Origin: SIG480 sp045649265
GTDB lineage: Bacteria > Bacillota > Clostridia > Oscillospirales > JAAYXM01
Assembly: GCA_045649265.1 (NCBI GenBank)
Contig: JAZRPO010000061.1
Span: forward strand, 1-14,349
Reading direction: 5' to 3'
DNA: 14,349 nt
A program made the position numbers and the translations under genes. The notes below the pieces were generated by a model. The model was not told where the DNA came from and searched no databases. It was given only the letters and a program-made list of their open reading frames with translations. Below are positions 12,979 through 14,349 of this stretch, piece after piece; position 1 is the stretch's first letter, and every line of letters starts with the position of its first letter.

Positions 12979-13884
12979 TTAAATTTTAACTTTATTTTGT
13001 TTTTTTAATAACTTCTTTTGTTTTCTCTTTTCATACTCTTCCTGAGGGAATGCCCCTGCGATATTCAGCATCGTGAGCATCGCAAAAATATATGCCTGCA
13101 TACATCCGCTGAATACATCGAAGTAAACCGAGAGAACGGCCGGAACACCAATCTGAAGGAACGGGATTTCTCCGAGAAATCCCGGAAGCCACCCGAGAAG
13201 AAGCTTTGAAAGCCCCTGAAGCGCCACAGAAACAAGAACTGAAATAACAACTCCTGAAATAATGTTTCCGTAGTGACGGAACGCCATTGAAACCGGCGTT
13301 GCAATCTCTCCGAGAACATTGAGCGGCGCCATAACGAAGATTGGCTCAGTAAAACCTTTCAGGTAGTTTAAGAAACCACCTTTGAGCTTGTAGTAGGTTA
13401 TAAGAGCAAAGACCAGGATTGACCAACCTGCAACGACGTTTATGTCTGAAGTCGGCGGGAAGAGGCCGCAAAGACTCAACAAGCTTGAGAAGGCAGAAAG
13501 AACGAGAATTGACATGATAAACGGAACAAAACCCGAGAAAAAACTTCCCATAAGCTCGCCTACCAACGACTCAACCTTTTCTACCGCCCACTCAACGGCA
13601 AGCTGACGTTTTGTCTGTACCTTTACGCTTATCCCGTGAGTCATATACAGGCACAGACCAAAAATTGCTATAAGAACAAGCCATGAATTTATCTGCGCCT
13701 CGGTTATAACAAGATTCTGAATTGGCATGGGAACTTCGAAGAAAATCTTCGCTCCGCTTATGCTAACCCCTTCAGTTGGAGGGGTTGTAAGAATCTTAAT
13801 GACCATCCCTGCAACAATCGGGAGAATCATCATAAGAGTATATAAGATATCTGCGGCAACAAAGCTACCGCGCTTTTTCTGCAT
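12979..13884 (-). CDS. atpB: F1Fo ATP synthase a subunit (ion channel of the stator)
   Basis: 301 residues from ATG 13884, chosen because AGAGGTGA lies 7 bases upstream; an in-frame ATG at 13920 has no such site. Several membrane helices are visible. The essential arginine is Arg203 in PVSMAFRHYGNIISG, the equivalent of E. coli Arg210 (LRLFGN), and the preceding PLNVLGEIATPVS fits the family pattern. The end (EEYEKRKQKKLLKKQNKVKI) is a very basic cytoplasmic tail. Together with the c ring it forms the path for the ion, predicted to be Na+. The AtpI-like gene upstream ends 36 bases before this start. Confidence 0.95.
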   Translation of the reverse strand: MQKKRGSFVAADILYTLMMILPIVAGMVIKILTTPPTEGVSISGAKIFFEVPMPIQNLVITEAQINSWLVLIAIFGLCLYMTHGISVKVQTKRQLAVEWAVEKVESLVGELMGSFFSGFVPFIMSILVLSAFSSLLSLCGLFPPTSDINVVAGWSILVFALITYYKLKGGFLNYLKGFTEPIFVMAPLNVLGEIATPVSMAFRHYGNIISGVVISVLVSVALQGLSKLLLGWLPGFLGEIPFLQIGVPAVLSVYFDVFSGCMQAYIFAMLTMLNIAGAFPQEEYEKRKQKKLLKKQNKVKI

Positions 13885-13920
13885 ATAAATTTCACCTCTT
13901 TCAGACAAGAAACATTGCAT

Positions 13921-14304
13921 TTATTTTTGCTTTTTATCAAAAACAGGCCGGAAAGCGATTGCTATGCGCGGAAACAAAAAAGGAATTATCACCGACCACA
14001 TATTGAAGCACTGAAGATATATACCGAGCAAAACGATTGCAAGAATCATAACATTTCGATACATCTGAGAAGCCTTCATGGTTTTCTTTGCATCATCTTC
14101 CGATTTTTTAACCGCTTTCTGAACTGTTATTCCGATAAGAAAAAAGTTAAGAACGGCAAAAAAAGCGCCGAAAATTCCACCTGCAAGCACTGTCAGGTCC
14201 CACCGGTTCAAAATAAGAAAAATTGACTGCATAATCGCAGTTAAAATTGCAACGAAAATTGCAATATATCTCGTTTCATTTTTTACTACGTCATTGACCT
14301 GCAT
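13921..14304 (-). CDS. atpI: AtpI-like small membrane protein at the head of the ATP synthase operon
   Basis: 127 residues from ATG 14304, with GGAG 8 bases upstream; GTG 14313 is an in-frame alternative overlapping that site. Four hydrophobic segments are seen (about 13-30, 38-62, 84-97 and 100-115), and the protein ends in DKKQK. Position before atpB and the four-helix layout fit AtpI (subunit I), which helps c-ring assembly and has been linked to Mg2+/Ca2+ uptake in some Bacilli. Sequence in this family is poorly conserved, so the call rests mainly on place and topology. A further gene (the AtpZ partner) may lie outside the window. Confidence 0.75.
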   Translation of the reverse strand: MQVNDVVKNETRYIAIFVAILTAIMQSIFLILNRWDLTVLAGGIFGAFFAVLNFFLIGITVQKAVKKSEDDAKKTMKASQMYRNVMILAIVLLGIYLQCFNMWSVIIPFLFPRIAIAFRPVFDKKQK

Positions 14305-14349
14305 AGCACTCACTCCGTATAAGAAGTTAAAATTAAAAATCGAAAAATC

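Overview
The window looks like chromosomal DNA from an anaerobic, probably gut-associated, member of the Clostridia (Bacillota). Supporting this are strong AGGAGG-type ribosome binding sites with frequent GTG/TTG starts, an atpIBEFHAGDC-ordered ATP synthase operon whose c subunit carries a Na+-type ion site, a SipW/TasA fibre locus, and a small ImmR/ImmA-like regulatory pair. The ATP synthase half is visibly richer in G+C than the AT-rich 4.2-7.5 kb middle part. No species can be named from the sequence alone.

Layout, left to right. (1) Positions 1-4782, all on the minus strand, form an apparent operon transcribed right to left: a TetR-family regulator, a large two-part TasA-like membrane protein with an LPXTG-like motif, a SipW-type (Ser-His) signal peptidase, a TasA-like protein fused to a beta-helix-like domain, and a second TasA-like protein that runs off the left edge. 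This is a complete-looking secretion cassette for fibre or biofilm-matrix proteins, apart from a sortase. (2) Positions 4783-5164 hold no gene but a compact regulatory device. Two 26-bp near-palindromes in inverted orientation enclose a fully consensus sigma-70-type promoter (TTGACA, 17 bp, TATAAT) that at present points away from the fibre operon. A TetR-type operator and promoter lie just outside the left repeat. (3) Positions 5165-6007 (minus) encode an intact tyrosine recombinase whose stop codon lies 5 bp from the right repeat. (4) Positions 6008-6298 hold back-to-back promoters. (5) Positions 6299-7439 (plus) encode an XRE-family repressor and an overlapping ImmA/IrrE-like metallopeptidase that is membrane-tethered and has a Cys/His-rich extracytoplasmic tail. 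(6) Positions 7653-14304 (minus) encode the F1Fo ATP synthase, ending in a strong intrinsic terminator.

The main proposal is that 4.2-7.4 kb is a self-contained phase-variation module for the TasA-like fibre operon, seen here in the OFF orientation. The recombinase would flip the segment of about 240 bp and turn the strong promoter toward tetR-sipW-tasA. The same flip would shorten the left repeat's hairpin and move it away from its T-tract, so the terminator that now shields the operon would be weakened. The XRE/ImmA pair, divergent from the recombinase, is well placed to decide when the recombinase is made; its surface-exposed domain suggests an external cue. The promoter hexamers, repeats, catalytic motifs and gene order are seen directly; the switch function and signalling chain are inference.

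The ATP synthase has two features of its own: a c subunit with a two-carboxylate, Na+-type ion site, and an epsilon subunit of 85 residues that lacks the usual C-terminal inhibitory helices.
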